A DNA stretch of 40,508 nt from Flavobacteriaceae bacterium (GCA_002723075.1 PBNJ01000026.1:1-40508); one strand, 5' to 3'; shown: positions 26,543-35,269, numbered from the stretch's first letter. Notes: generated by a model not told the origin, from the sequence alone. Numbers and translations are program-made.

Positions 26543-28064
26543 CGGGATTGGCAATGATTTCGTAAGCACGTGTTTTTATGGCTACCAATTCCTCCGGTTT
26601 GATTTTCCGCAACAAATTGAGCATCATTCCCATACGATTGTTGCTTTTGAAGAAATCTTTTTTGTCGTCCAAAAAGTTCCAATACAAGCTATTGAATGGA
26701 CAAGCGTCATCTCCCAATCTCTTTTTGTGGTTGTAGCTACAAGAAGAGCAATAATTACTCATTTTGTTGACATAAGACCCAGAAGAAACATAAGGTTTTG
26801 TAGCCACCATACCCCCATCGGCATATTGACTCATTCCGCGTGTGTTTGGCAGTTGTACCCATTCTACGGCATCGGCATAGATTCCCAAATACCATTCATC
26901 AACAGCATCGGGGTGAGTTTGGGCTAGGAGTGCAAAATTTCCAGTAATCATCAATCGCTGGATGTGATGGGCATAGGCATGCTCCAAACTGTTTTTTATG
27001 GTTGTGCTCAAGCAATTCATTTTGGTTTCTCCAGTCCAATAGAAATCGGGAAGGGGATTAGTGTTTTCTAAGGCGTTTAACCCTTTATAAGTTGGCATTT
27101 CTTTCCAATACAGTCCACGGATATATTCTCGCCATCCCAACACTTGCCTCACAAAGCCCTCAACCTGCGAAAGGGATATGGTTTCGGGTTGTTTTCTATA
27201 GGCCTCAATGGCATGATTGATGACCTCTAAAGGATGAAGGATTTTGACATTCAAGGCAAAGGAAATCCTCGCATGGAACAGGTTGGTTTCTTCTTGATGC
27301 ATTGCATCTTGAAAGCTCCCAAAGTCCACAAGCAGATTTTCGCAAAAATAATCGAGCTGTCTTACACTTTCCTCTCGGGTCATTGGAAATAAAAAATCAT
27401 CTTTGGATATGCTCCCTAAGGTTTCAATTCCTTGATCTTCGATCATCTTTTGCAGTTGCTCAATATCCTCGGCTTTTGGGAGATAGGGTGGGGGAATGAC
27501 TGGGGAACCGTTCCATTTATTTCGATTAAACTTGTCATAATTCCAAGATCCGCCTTCTGGCTGATCATGCACCATCAGGATATCAAATTTTTTCCGCATG
27601 TAGCGGTAGAAAAACTCCATTACCCATTTTTTCTTACCCTTAAAAAACTGTCCCATTTCATCCCTTGTGGTGAGAAAATGGTCGGTATCAACGGCATCAG
27701 ACGAAATCTTTAAGCCTTTACAAAACACTTGAAGTTGTCGGTCGAGTCGAAACTCATCCGGGAGTTGGTAGGCAAAGCGCGTTGCACCCAAAAGAGAAAT
27801 GACTTTATTGAGGTTTTTCTCCAACTCCTGCTCGTTTTGCGAATCATCTAGGGTGTAATACAAAATACGATGTCCCTCTTTCTCTCTTGCATGTGCAAAG
27901 TTTCGCATAGCTCCAAAGAAGGCAACAACTTTCTGAATGTGATGCTTGACATAGTCTGTCTCCTGACGCATTTCAAACATTACATAACACACATTGTCAT
28001 TGACTTCCTCAAACCAACTGTGTTCGGCATTGAGCTGATCGCCAAGAATTAATCGGACTTCCAT
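26532..28064 (-). CDS. Fe-S cluster (6-4) photolyase / bacterial cryptochrome (FeS-BCP, PhrB/CryB type)
   Basis: A 510-residue protein of the prokaryotic (6-4) photolyase group. It starts [18 protein letters not shown] (DPRP-type N-terminal domain). Four cysteines that would bind a 4Fe-4S cluster are all present: Cys351, Cys439, Cys442 and Cys455 (YCSSC and DACPFN), with spacing equal to that of Agrobacterium PhrB. The His-rich [11 protein letters not shown] segment near 362-372, used in (6-4) lesion repair, is kept. The ATG at 28064 forms a TGATG junction with the CRY-DASH stop, which is preferred over a GTG eight codons upstream. Expected function: light-driven repair of pyrimidine (6-4) pyrimidone photoproducts. 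Confidence 0.95.
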   Translation of the reverse strand: MEVRLILGDQLNAEHSWFEEVNDNVCYVMFEMRQETDYVKHHIQKVVAFFGAMRNFAHAREKEGHRILYYTLDDSQNEQELEKNLNKVISLLGATRFAYQLPDEFRLDRQLQVFCKGLKISSDAVDTDHFLTTRDEMGQFFKGKKKWVMEFFYRYMRKKFDILMVHDQPEGGSWNYDKFNRNKWNGSPVIPPPYLPKAEDIEQLQKMIEDQGIETLGSISKDDFLFPMTREESVRQLDYFCENLLVDFGSFQDAMHQEETNLFHARISFALNVKILHPLEVINHAIEAYRKQPETISLSQVEGFVRQVLGWREYIRGLYWKEMPTYKGLNALENTNPLPDFYWTGETKMNCLSTTIKNSLEHAYAHHIQRLMITGNFALLAQTHPDAVDEWYLGIYADAVEWVQLPNTRGMSQYADGGMVATKPYVSSGSYVNKMSNYCSSCSYNHKKRLGDDACPFNSLYWNFLDDKKDFFKSNNRMGMMLNLLRKIKPEELVAIKTRAYEIIANPDAY

Positions 28065-29359
28065 CAAAAGAGTTGTTTTTGCAGCCACATGGACTGATAT
28101 TTTCCATTCCCATCATATCGATCTGCTTGTAAGCGGACGTTAAAAACGCGATCTCTAGGGTCATTCCCAACACCAGCATTATACATCCAATTTCCGTAAT
28201 TACTATGTACGTCATAGTCAATCAACATGGCCTCAAAATAAGTAGCGCCCCAGCGCCAGTCCATTTGAAGTGTCTTGGCCAAATAACTGGCTACATTTTG
28301 TCGACCTCGATTACTCATAAACCCTGTTCTTTTGAGTTCGAGCATATTGGCATTAACAAAAGGTTCTGCTGTTGTTCCATTTACCCACTGCTGAAATACA
28401 TGCGGATTTTGTCCCCAATCATAAGATCTGTTTTTGATTCCACCAACAGAAAAAATAGAATTTCCATGTCTTAAGGAAACGTATTTGAAGTAATCTCTCC
28501 AAATCAATTCAAAAATCAACCAGTAGGTGGACTGGTTTTTGGTCACATTTTGCTCATAATCTTTGACCGCCCAATAAATAGATTTGGCCGATATCGACCC
28601 GTTTGCTAACCATGGGGAAAGCTTCGAACTATAATCTGTCCCTACCAATCCATTTCGTGTTTTTTTGTAGTAGGATAGCTTTTTTGTTGTCCAAAAATAA
28701 TGGTTCAGTCGCTCGTCTGCGGCATGGCTGCCGCCCTGAAATGGAAATGCACTATTGGGATGAATGTCAAAGTGCTCATAGCCGAGTTTTTCTAAAGTCA
28801 ATGCTGTATACGAGGCGATTTTCGCATTTTCTGCTGATAATCTTCTCGATTCTAGTACACAAGGGCGTACGCTGACTTTCTTTTCACAAATTTTACGAAA
28901 GACGGTAAAAATTTCTGGTAACTCCTCAATTGACATCGGCAAGTCAGCTGGGTGAAATAAAAATTGGTTGTAAGACTTGTGAACCTCAACCGATTCTGGG
29001 ATACCTTTTTCTTGGTCAACCTCCTCTTTTGTCCACTCCTTTTGTAGGTAGATGTCTGTAATTTGATATTGACTGCAAATTTGAGTCAAGGACGTTCCAT
29101 CGTCGACTTTAACGACTAAGGGAATGTGATAGGATTCGAGTTCGCGCTGTAATTCGGCAATGGATTCCAATAAAAAACGAGCCCGAAACACTTCCATTTT
29201 CTTAAATCCAAATGGTGTTTTCGCAAGCCACTCGGAAGGAATCAGCACCAGTCCGATCACTTTGTCATGTTTTGTGGTTGCGTCGTAAAGCGATTGATTG
29301 TCCACAACACGCATGTCGTTTCTAAACCAAACTAAAGCGGTATTTTGTTTCTCCTGCAT
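28064..29359 (-). CDS. Cryptochrome DASH
   Basis: A 431-residue CRY-DASH protein. The N-terminal domain starts [20 protein letters not shown]. The FAD domain shows [64 protein letters not shown] and the C-terminal [11 protein letters not shown], all diagnostic for this class. CRY-DASH proteins repair CPDs in single-stranded or looped DNA and may also signal light. I place the start at ATG 29359 ([12 protein letters not shown]); starting earlier would run over the DUF2256 gene, which it overlaps by 28 bases. Confidence 0.95.
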   Translation of the reverse strand: MQEKQNTALVWFRNDMRVVDNQSLYDATTKHDKVIGLVLIPSEWLAKTPFGFKKMEVFRARFLLESIAELQRELESYHIPLVVKVDDGTSLTQICSQYQITDIYLQKEWTKEEVDQEKGIPESVEVHKSYNQFLFHPADLPMSIEELPEIFTVFRKICEKKVSVRPCVLESRRLSAENAKIASYTALTLEKLGYEHFDIHPNSAFPFQGGSHAADERLNHYFWTTKKLSYYKKTRNGLVGTDYSSKLSPWLANGSISAKSIYWAVKDYEQNVTKNQSTYWLIFELIWRDYFKYVSLRHGNSIFSVGGIKNRSYDWGQNPHVFQQWVNGTTAEPFVNANMLELKRTGFMSNRGRQNVASYLAKTLQMDWRWGATYFEAMLIDYDVHSNYGNWMYNAGVGNDPRDRVFNVRLQADRYDGNGKYQSMWLQKQLF

Positions 29360-29478
29360 TTTTGACTGCAATATTTGACTTCGTTCCAATCTTTTTCCCA
29401 TTTTTTTCGCCAACTAAACGGGCGTTTACAAACCAAACAAATTTTTTCAGGGAGGTTTTCTTTTTTCACCCCTCTCAT
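29332..29478 (-). CDS. DUF2256 family zinc-ribbon-like small protein (hidden gene)
   Basis: A 48-residue gene between the CPD photolyase and CRY-DASH genes, too short for usual ORF thresholds. It contains CLVC (Cys14, Cys17), the [13 protein letters not shown] core (19-31) and KYCSQKC (Cys37, Cys41), matching the DUF2256 signature. The four cysteines suggest a zinc-binding knuckle. The start ATG overlaps the photolyase stop as ATGA, and its 3' end overlaps the CRY-DASH start by 28 bases, so it is embedded in the operon by coupled translation. DUF2256 proteins are repeatedly seen next to photolyases, sometimes fused to them; function is unknown. Confidence 0.92.
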   Translation of the reverse strand: MRGVKKENLPEKICLVCKRPFSWRKKWEKDWNEVKYCSQKCRRNKIPL

Positions 29479-30776
29479 TTGTTCAAGGCTGATTTATAAG
29501 TCTCCAAGCATCGTTCACGAGCCATTTTATGATCGACAATTTGCTTTGGATATGATGATGTTTGATAATCTGGCACCCATTTTTTGATGTATGCATGGTC
29601 TTTATCAAACTTTTTGATTTGCTCGGTAGGGTTAAAAATCCGAAAGTATGGTGCTGCATCCACACCACACCCAGCAACCCATTGCCAATTGCCAACATTA
29701 CTTGCCATCTCATAATCTAGGAGCTTTTTGGCAAAATATGCTTCCCCCAAACGCCAATCGATAAGCAAATGTTTGCACAAAAAACTTCCGACAAGCATCC
29801 GCACCCGATTATGCATAAACCCAGTTTCATTTAATTCTCGCATTCCAGCATCCACAAAAGGAAAACCCGTTTTCCCCTCGCACCAACGCTTGAACTCCTC
29901 AGGGTCGTTTCGCCACTCAATGCGGTCGTATTGGGGTTTAAAGCTTTTGTTTTCGGTATGGGGAAAATGCCAAAGAATCTGCATAAAAAATTCTCGCCAA
30001 ATCAATTCCTTTAAAAAGGTTTGATTCGTGGACTCCAAGGCCTTGGCAACCGCATTTCGAATACTCAACGTGCCAAACCTTAAATGAACTCCGACTTTAG
30101 AGGTTCCTGCAACAGCTGGGGTGTTTCGTCTTGCCTCATACTGGTCAATAATTTCATCTGAAGTATCGTACTGCGGTGCTGTTATCTTTGATGCTGTAAA
30201 CCCGATTTCATCTAAAGTAGGGTTGTTATGATCTACTAGGATCGTGAGTTTTTCAAAATCATCAATGCGATAGCTCTTCAGGTGCTTTTGTCGATCAAAT
30301 TTATCTAGCCATACTCGTGAATAGGGAGTGTACACTCGGTAGGGCGTACCATCCGATTTGACGACTTCATCTCTTTCAAAGATAACATGATCTTTATATG
30401 TTGAAAAGGAAATGTTATTTTCTGATAGGAGTGCCTCGATTTCAGTATCTCTTTGTGTGGCATAGGGTTCATAGTCACGATTTGTATAAACCGCATGTAC
30501 TGAATTTGATTTTAAGATTTTTCGAAATACCCTGACAGGCTTACCGTGGAACACATGGATTTTTCTCTTTGATCTTCCGAGCTCTTCATTGAGGTCCTCA
30601 ATCCGCTGGTGTAAAAAACTAAGACGCGCATCTTCTTTTGGAAGACGACTCAAAATATCACTGTCAAAAATAAATATGGGAAGTACGTTCGTTTCATTGT
30701 CCAAAGCATGATAAAGCCCTACGTTATCGTCCAAACGTAAATCCCTACGAAACCAAAACAATGCAATCGATTTCAA
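29475..30776 (-). CDS. Class I deoxyribodipyrimidine (CPD) photolyase
   Basis: A 433-residue photolyase that splits cyclobutane pyrimidine dimers using blue light and FADH-. The N-terminal antenna domain starts [13 protein letters not shown]. The catalytic domain has [20 protein letters not shown] (with lesion-contacting Glu and Trp), [31 protein letters not shown] and [26 protein letters not shown], so the flavin Asn and the first triad Trp are intact. The start is TTG at 30776, one base after the SDR stop; no ATG lies near the family N-terminus. It overlaps DUF2256 as ATGA. Confidence 0.95.
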   Translation of the reverse strand: MKSIALFWFRRDLRLDDNVGLYHALDNETNVLPIFIFDSDILSRLPKEDARLSFLHQRIEDLNEELGRSKRKIHVFHGKPVRVFRKILKSNSVHAVYTNRDYEPYATQRDTEIEALLSENNISFSTYKDHVIFERDEVVKSDGTPYRVYTPYSRVWLDKFDRQKHLKSYRIDDFEKLTILVDHNNPTLDEIGFTASKITAPQYDTSDEIIDQYEARRNTPAVAGTSKVGVHLRFGTLSIRNAVAKALESTNQTFLKELIWREFFMQILWHFPHTENKSFKPQYDRIEWRNDPEEFKRWCEGKTGFPFVDAGMRELNETGFMHNRVRMLVGSFLCKHLLIDWRLGEAYFAKKLLDYEMASNVGNWQWVAGCGVDAAPYFRIFNPTEQIKKFDKDHAYIKKWVPDYQTSSYPKQIVDHKMARERCLETYKSALNK

Positions 30777-30777
30777 A

Positions 30778-31470
30778 TTAATGTGTGTTTAGCGTAGACA
30801 TTCCTCCATCTAGCCCAAGGATTTGGCCCGTCATCCAGCTACTTTCATCACTGAGTAAAAAGCGTGTCAATGCCGCGATGTCATCTGCCTGACCCACACG
30901 CTTTAGTGGGTGTCGTTGTGCTGACTTTTCCATTTTTGCTTCGTTGTTCAAAAAACGATCTGCCAAAGGCGTATTTGTGATTGATGGTGCAATTACGTTT
31001 ACTCGCGTCTTGGGTGCAAGCTCAGCAGCAAGTGATTTGCCCAGTCCCTCAAGGGCTCCTTTAGACGCCGCTACACTGGCGTGAAAGGGCATGCCTACTT
31101 TAACAGCAACGGTACTGTACAATACCACACTGCTGTTGGCAGTGAGCTTTGGGAGAACTGCTTGCAAAGACTTGACAAAACCCATGACATTGATTTGAAA
31201 ATCTACCTCAAACGCTTCAGGTTTTAGCCCCTTAAATGGGCGTAAATTGATGCTCCCTGGACAATAAACAAATCCTGATAGTTCATCGGGGATTTCGAGA
31301 GTGGACAAGTCATCCGTAGTTACATCAAAAGGAAGGTGATGGATATCGAGACCCGTTAAGGAATCCGATGAGCGGGAGGCGATACACACCTCGTGACTTT
31401 CCATGAGTAGTTTAGCGGTGGCTAGACCAATCCCACTCGATCCGCCGATCAATAAAATGTTCTTTTTCAT
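30778..31470 (-). CDS. Short-chain dehydrogenase/reductase (SDR)
   Basis: A 230-residue classical SDR with GGSSGIGLAT (cofactor-binding glycine motif, about 8-17) and the C-terminal SSWMTGQILGLDGG. The catalytic region reads VVLYSTVAVKVGMPFHASVAASKGALEG: the usual Tyr of YxxxK appears as His or Ala (the segment is HASVAASK), so the active-site Tyr is not obvious, although Lys and Ser are present. Its substrate is unknown. SDR genes recur in light-induced photolyase clusters of other bacteria. It starts three bases after the SRPBCC stop. Confidence 0.85.
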   Translation of the reverse strand: MKKNILLIGGSSGIGLATAKLLMESHEVCIASRSSDSLTGLDIHHLPFDVTTDDLSTLEIPDELSGFVYCPGSINLRPFKGLKPEAFEVDFQINVMGFVKSLQAVLPKLTANSSVVLYSTVAVKVGMPFHASVAASKGALEGLGKSLAAELAPKTRVNVIAPSITNTPLADRFLNNEAKMEKSAQRHPLKRVGQADDIAALTRFLLSDESSWMTGQILGLDGGMSTLNTH

Positions 31471-31473
31471 ATG

Positions 31474-31932
31474 TCATTCATATTTTCCAAAAATGCTTTC
31501 GAGTTTTTGCTCACGATAATCAAAAATTGATTTAACTTTCTTTTTTACAAACAGCCAGTGGGCAAATCGCCCAAGAAACCCCAAAGGAAGTTTATAATCA
31601 ACGATATCTGTCATCTGAACACCATTTGGAATATCTTCGATAAAATGTTTGTGGTGCCAAAAAGTATACGGTCCAAAGCGCTGCTCATCAACAAAATAAT
31701 GCCCCTTTTCAACATGAGTGATTTCAGTCACCCAACGAAATGGAATTCCGAGAATGGGGGTGAGAATATATTGTATGATTTGCCCAGGAAACATCTTGCG
31801 ATCAGCACCTGATAGAATATCAAATCCCATGTAATCTGGGGTAATCGTTTTTAGGTTTTTGGGATCCGATAAAAAATCCCATGCCTTTTGCATATCAATC
31901 GGTAAGTTTTGTTTTGATTTATAACTGTACAC
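31474..31932 (-). CDS. SRPBCC (polyketide cyclase/dehydrase-like) protein, first gene of the photolyase operon
   Basis: A 152-residue protein with an SRPBCC ligand-binding fold pattern: KSKQNLPIDMQKAWDFLSDPKNLKTITP at the start, GIPFRWVTEITHVEKGHYFVDEQRFGPYTFWHHKHFI in the sheet, and a C-terminal helix with VKSIFDYREQKL. It may bind a hydrophobic ligand; the role in a light operon is unknown. It starts with GTG, about 17 bases after an exact -7 box, and the operator-like inverted repeat lies directly upstream of that box. Confidence 0.82.
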   Translation of the reverse strand: MYSYKSKQNLPIDMQKAWDFLSDPKNLKTITPDYMGFDILSGADRKMFPGQIIQYILTPILGIPFRWVTEITHVEKGHYFVDEQRFGPYTFWHHKHFIEDIPNGVQMTDIVDYKLPLGFLGRFAHWLFVKKKVKSIFDYREQKLESIFGKYE

Positions 31933-31948
31933 GTTTTCTCATTTTTGT

Positions 31949-31956
31949 CAAATATA
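31949..31956 (-). promoter_or_regulatory. -7 promoter box of the photolyase operon
   Basis: The minus strand reads TATATTTG, an exact TAnnTTTG match, 16 bases before the GTG of the SRPBCC gene and one base from the inverted repeat. No clear -33 TTG is present at the usual distance; that region lies inside the repeat. Confidence 0.65.
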
Positions 31957-31957
31957 C

Positions 31958-31997
31958 TATTTTGTTTAATGAATTAAAAAAAAGATTAAACAAAATA
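31958..31997. promoter_or_regulatory. Operator-like inverted repeat of the photolyase operon (candidate CarH/LitR site)
   Basis: TATTTTGTTTAAT (31958-31970) and ATTAAACAAAATA (31985-31997) are perfect 13-base inverted arms separated by 14 bases. Both arms lie upstream of the -7 box, over the -33 region and the spacer, where a repressor would block RNA polymerase. The same core arms occur over the promoter of the MerR gene at 40256-40292. The centre-to-centre distance of the TGTTTAA/TTAAACA cores is 23 bases. Confidence 0.75.
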
Positions 31998-32061
31998 AAT
32001 TGTTAAAATTTCATCATGATTTATACAAAAAGTGTAGTTTAGAAATTCTAAATCCAAAACA

Positions 32062-32901
32062 ATGAAACCCATATTTTATCTACCTCTATTATTGATCTCT
32101 TTTACGGTTCATGCACAGTTGCCACGACCACAACTCAGTCCGAAAGCAAAGCTGGTTCAAACGATCGGTTTATCCGAGGTGACAATTGAATATTCTCGAC
32201 CAGCGGTGCGAGATCGAAATATTTTTGGCGACTTGGTACCCTATGACGTTTTGTGGCGAACGGGTGCTAACCAAAATACGCGAATCACCTTTTCTGACGA
32301 CCTAATTGTCTTTGGTCAACCCCTTTCCAAGGGAACCTATGCTCTCTACACCATTCCGAAACAAGAGTTTTGGATGGTGTATTTCTATAATGAATCCAAT
32401 AATTGGGGGACACCTTCAAGCTGGGATGAAGATCAAGTGAGTCTTGCTGTTCGGGCAAAAGTGCAAACCATCGATCATAAAGAGTCATTTTCCATTTCAC
32501 TCGAAAACATATCCCTCGATTCAGCGGATTTACAATTGGCTTGGGAACAAGTCGCGATACAGATCCCGATGACTTTTCCAACAAACGAAATCATGTCATC
32601 TCACATCTCAAAAATTAACCTTGATTCTGCTTCCGCCAATGATTTATACACTGCAGCAGTTTATTATTTAAACAATGATAAAGATTTACAAAAAGCAAAA
32701 GCATGGATTACCAGGGCAGTCGAATTACGAACCGATGCGTTTTGGTTTTTTCGTCAAAAATCATTGATTCACGAAGCACTTGGAGAATTGGATTTGGCTA
32801 TCGATGCTGCGAAAACTTCTCTTCAATTGGCAGCGACATCTGGAAATCAGCAATACATCGACCTCAATAAAAAACAATTGGCCAAATGGGGTGCTAAATA
32901 A
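32062..32901 (+). CDS. DUF2911 family secreted protein
   Basis: A 279-residue protein with a signal peptide (about 1-18). The first half carries the DUF2911 pattern: PRPQLSPKAKLVQTIGLSEVTIEYSRPAVRDRNIFG, VLWRTGANQNTRITF and GTYALYTIP. The second half (about 185-279) is helical and looks like one or two TPR units. Function is unknown; it is probably periplasmic. It is divergent from the photolyase operon, and the operator-like repeat lies 64 bases upstream of its ATG, so it could be co-regulated, though this is not shown. A weak -7-like TAGTTTAG precedes the ATG. Confidence 0.85.
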   Translation: MKPIFYLPLLLISFTVHAQLPRPQLSPKAKLVQTIGLSEVTIEYSRPAVRDRNIFGDLVPYDVLWRTGANQNTRITFSDDLIVFGQPLSKGTYALYTIPKQEFWMVYFYNESNNWGTPSSWDEDQVSLAVRAKVQTIDHKESFSISLENISLDSADLQLAWEQVAIQIPMTFPTNEIMSSHISKINLDSASANDLYTAAVYYLNNDKDLQKAKAWITRAVELRTDAFWFFRQKSLIHEALGELDLAIDAAKTSLQLAATSGNQQYIDLNKKQLAKWGAK

Positions 32902-32907
32902 ACGAGC

Positions 32908-33498
32908 TTAAAAATGGTTTTGGACAAACTCGTGAAGTGCCTCAAAAGTTTGCATACATGGTAATCCCATAACGTTCGTATACGACCCATTGATTTCTGC
33001 TACGGCATACAGTCCAAACGCGTCTTGAATTCCGTACGAGCCTGCTTTATCCATGGGGCTGCCACTATCCACATACTGTTCGATAAGATTTTCATTTAAA
33101 TCTGTAAACTTGACATCAGTAAAAGAGTTGATAGTGTGTTGATGATTAGCGGTTGAAAAACAAACCGAACTGATGACTCGATGTGTTTTTCCAGAAAGTG
33201 ATCGAAGCATTTGTTTTGCTTCCTCTTTGTTTTGAGGCTTTCCAAGTGCTTTTCCCTCAAACCAAACAATCGTGTCTGCTGTGATCACGAGCTGATCAGG
33301 GTTTAAGTCGTGCTGAAACACCTTACCTTTTTGTTGTGCTAAGTTGTCAGTAATTTGTTCGGCTTGTAGATCACGATCAAATTTTTCGTCGATTGATCGC
33401 AGTTCTACACGATGCCGTATCTTCATTTGCTCAAGCAGGCTTTGTCGCCTTGGTGAGCCAGAACCCAGTATGATGTCAACTGTTTTTGGAATTGTCAT
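32908..33498 (-). CDS. maf: Maf family nucleoside triphosphate pyrophosphatase
   Basis: A 196-residue Maf protein with LGSGSPRRQSLLEQM, ITADTIVWFEGKALGKP and YVDSGSPMDKAGSYGIQ, the last segment carrying the acidic active-site residues. Maf enzymes hydrolyse dTTP, UTP or modified nucleotides and are linked to septum formation. The ATG overlaps the stop of the phosphatase gene (ATGA), so it is the last gene of the DUF2520-KdsC-like-maf operon. Confidence 0.94.
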   Translation of the reverse strand: MTIPKTVDIILGSGSPRRQSLLEQMKIRHRVELRSIDEKFDRDLQAEQITDNLAQQKGKVFQHDLNPDQLVITADTIVWFEGKALGKPQNKEEAKQMLRSLSGKTHRVISSVCFSTANHQHTINSFTDVKFTDLNENLIEQYVDSGSPMDKAGSYGIQDAFGLYAVAEINGSYTNVMGLPCMQTFEALHEFVQNHF

Positions 33499-34025
33499 TT
33501 TTTATCGTTTCTCGCTTCAAAAAACCCACCCCATTTGCCTTGTATTTTTAAGGTTTGCTCAATGACATCTCGAACACATCCCTTTCCACCAGCGAAGTGA
33601 GAAATATAATCAGCAGCAGCACGAACTTCGGGTACTGCATCGTTTGGACAAGTGGCAAGATGTACTTGGTTCATTGCAGGGATATCTGGGATGTCATCCC
33701 CCATAAACAAACTTTCACTAGATTTGAGCTTATTTTCTGTAAAGTACGATTCTAAAACACTGGCTTTATCGTGAATGCCTAGATATACATCTTTAACACC
33801 CAAATCGTTTAGTCTTTTTTGAACAGCAGGATTTGTTCCCCCCGAAATGATACAAACGCGAAACCCAGCGTGTAAAGCAGCTTTTACAGCATACCCATCT
33901 TTGGTATTCATGGTTCGCAACATTGAGCCATCCTCATGAATCAAGATGCTTCCATCGGTAAAAACCCCATCCACATCAAAAATAAAGTTCCGAATGTATT
34001 TGAGTTCCTCTTTAAATTTTTTCAT
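33495..34025 (-). CDS. HAD phosphatase of the KdsC (KDO-8-phosphate phosphatase) family
   Basis: A 176-residue capless HAD hydrolase. It has the nucleophile motif FDVDGVFTDG (about 16-25), KDGYAVKAAL, ISGGTNP, and motif III/IV MGDDIPDIPAM. These match KdsC, which releases phosphate in KDO synthesis for lipopolysaccharide; related YrbI-type phosphatases of other sugar acids look alike, so the substrate is not proven. It overlaps both neighbours by about four bases (ATGA). Confidence 0.88.
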   Translation of the reverse strand: MKKFKEELKYIRNFIFDVDGVFTDGSILIHEDGSMLRTMNTKDGYAVKAALHAGFRVCIISGGTNPAVQKRLNDLGVKDVYLGIHDKASVLESYFTENKLKSSESLFMGDDIPDIPAMNQVHLATCPNDAVPEVRAAADYISHFAGGKGCVRDVIEQTLKIQGKWGGFFEARNDKK

Positions 34026-34777
34026 TTTTTTCGATTTAATAATTGAGATGTAAATAGCGAGTAGATATCTCTCAATTGTTCTGTCATTGGAACCATCTTG
34101 TGGCGCTGGATGGTTTCCATATCACCCCTCGAGGCAGGACCGGTCTGACTTTTACTTGGATCTTGTTGTTTAATTTTTCTGGTTGTTTCTTCGATGAGGG
34201 GAAGCAATAATTCAAAATTAACGTGTTTAGACTTGCAAAATCGATGGGCTTCTGCATACAAATGGTTCGTAAAATTATTGACTAAAACTGCAGCCAAATG
34301 CATGCTGAGGCGTTGTTTTTCATCGGATAGGGTAGCATTTGGGCTTATCATTTGAGAAAAGGTTTCCAATGTTTCATTCACTTGTCTGTTGTTTCCCTCC
34401 CATAGTATTGGGATTTTAGACCAATTTAGCTGCCGTTGTTTTGAGAACGTTTGCAAAGGGTAAAAAACCCCTCGATTATTGTGCCTACCAAGCAAGTCCA
34501 TTGAAGATGCTCCAGAAGTATGGGCAACGACGGCATTTGTTAAGGGGAGTTGATTGCTGACCTCTTGTATTGCATGATCAGAAACTGCAATGAGAATCAC
34601 TTCACAAGATGAAAGCGTATTGAATTGATTTGAAAAAGGGACAGCGAACAAATCTTTTGGAAGTTTGTTTTGATCTCTACCAATGAGTTGTACAAGAGTC
34701 AAATTTTCTTGATCAAGGATTTCTCTAGCTAAGGCAACAGCCACATTTCCGGTACCGATCAATCCGATTCGAATCAT
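34022..34777 (-). CDS. Rossmann-fold DUF2520 protein
   Basis: A 251-residue protein with an N-terminal NAD(P)-binding fold (IGLIGTGNVAVALAREI) and a C-terminal helical DUF2520 domain (LSMHLAAVLVNNFTNHLYAEAHRFC, GPASRGDMETIQRH). It resembles pyrroline-5-carboxylate reductase-like or F420-dependent oxidoreductase-like dehydrogenases; the substrate is unknown. It heads the operon with the KdsC-like phosphatase and maf. Its -7 box ends four bases before the ATG. Confidence 0.87.
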   Translation of the reverse strand: MIRIGLIGTGNVAVALAREILDQENLTLVQLIGRDQNKLPKDLFAVPFSNQFNTLSSCEVILIAVSDHAIQEVSNQLPLTNAVVAHTSGASSMDLLGRHNNRGVFYPLQTFSKQRQLNWSKIPILWEGNNRQVNETLETFSQMISPNATLSDEKQRLSMHLAAVLVNNFTNHLYAEAHRFCKSKHVNFELLLPLIEETTRKIKQQDPSKSQTGPASRGDMETIQRHKMVPMTEQLRDIYSLFTSQLLNRKK

Positions 34778-34781
34778 ATGT

Positions 34782-34789
34782 CAAAACTA
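34782..34789 (-). promoter_or_regulatory. -7 promoter box of the DUF2520 operon
   Basis: The minus strand reads TAGTTTTG, an exact TAnnTTTG match, four bases before the ATG at 34777, implying a nearly leaderless transcript. Confidence 0.45.
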
Positions 34790-34806
34790 CAAACTAAAGT
34801 CCATAG

Positions 34807-34836
34807 TTGACTACCTATGAAATTTTAGTAGGTTTG
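34807..34836 (+). promoter_or_regulatory. Promoter of ndk
   Basis: A -33 TTG (34807-34809) and an exact -7 box TAGGTTTG (34829-34836) are 19 bases apart, and the ndk ATG follows 16 bases after the box. Confidence 0.65.
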
Positions 34837-34852
34837 CAAAAAAAAAAATCAG

Positions 34853-35269
34853 ATGTCTAATAGAACATTTACGATGATTAAACCCGACGCAGTCCAAAAC
34901 GGCCATGTTGGTGCTATACTAGAAAAGATCACAACCGCCGGTTTTGTAATTCGAGGGCTAAAGATGACCCAACTCAGTCAACGCGAAGCTGAGGCTTTCT
35001 ATGAGGTGCATAAAGCAAGACCATTTTTTGGTGAATTAGTAGCCTTTATGACCAGCGGACCGATTGTAGCTGCCGTCTTAGAAAAAGAGAATGCAGTCGC
35101 TGATTTTAGAGCACTCATTGGGTCAACAAACCCCGAGGAAGCGGCAGAAGGAACCATCCGAAAATTGTTTGCGGAGTCGGTAGGACGAAACGCGATTCAC
35201 GGATCTGACAGTGATGGCAACGCAAATATTGAGTGCGCATTCCACTTTTCCGCAAGGGATATCTACTAA
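34853..35269 (+). CDS. ndk: Nucleoside diphosphate kinase
   Basis: A 138-residue enzyme that transfers the gamma phosphate between nucleoside triphosphates and diphosphates. It has [35 protein letters not shown], and the phosphohistidine in NAIHGSDS. Length is typical. It stands alone on the plus strand between two minus-strand operons and overlaps the DUF721 end by four bases. Confidence 0.97.
   Translation: MSNRTFTMIKPDAVQNGHVGAILEKITTAGFVIRGLKMTQLSQREAEAFYEVHKARPFFGELVAFMTSGPIVAAVLEKENAVADFRALIGSTNPEEAAEGTIRKLFAESVGRNAIHGSDSDGNANIECAFHFSARDIY

Noticed and set aside
28065-28088. Earlier GTG start for the Fe-S photolyase
   Set aside because: It would add eight residues inside CRY-DASH; the ATG in the TGATG junction fits both the family N-terminus and the operon pattern.
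29360-29413. N-terminal extension of CRY-DASH starting at a TTG
   Set aside because: The extra 18 residues have no family match and run over the DUF2256 gene in another frame; the ATG at 29359 matches the family start.
29415-29428. TAAACG-gg-CGTTTA palindrome
   Set aside because: It lies within the DUF2256 coding sequence (the KRP codons region) and has no promoter or terminator context.
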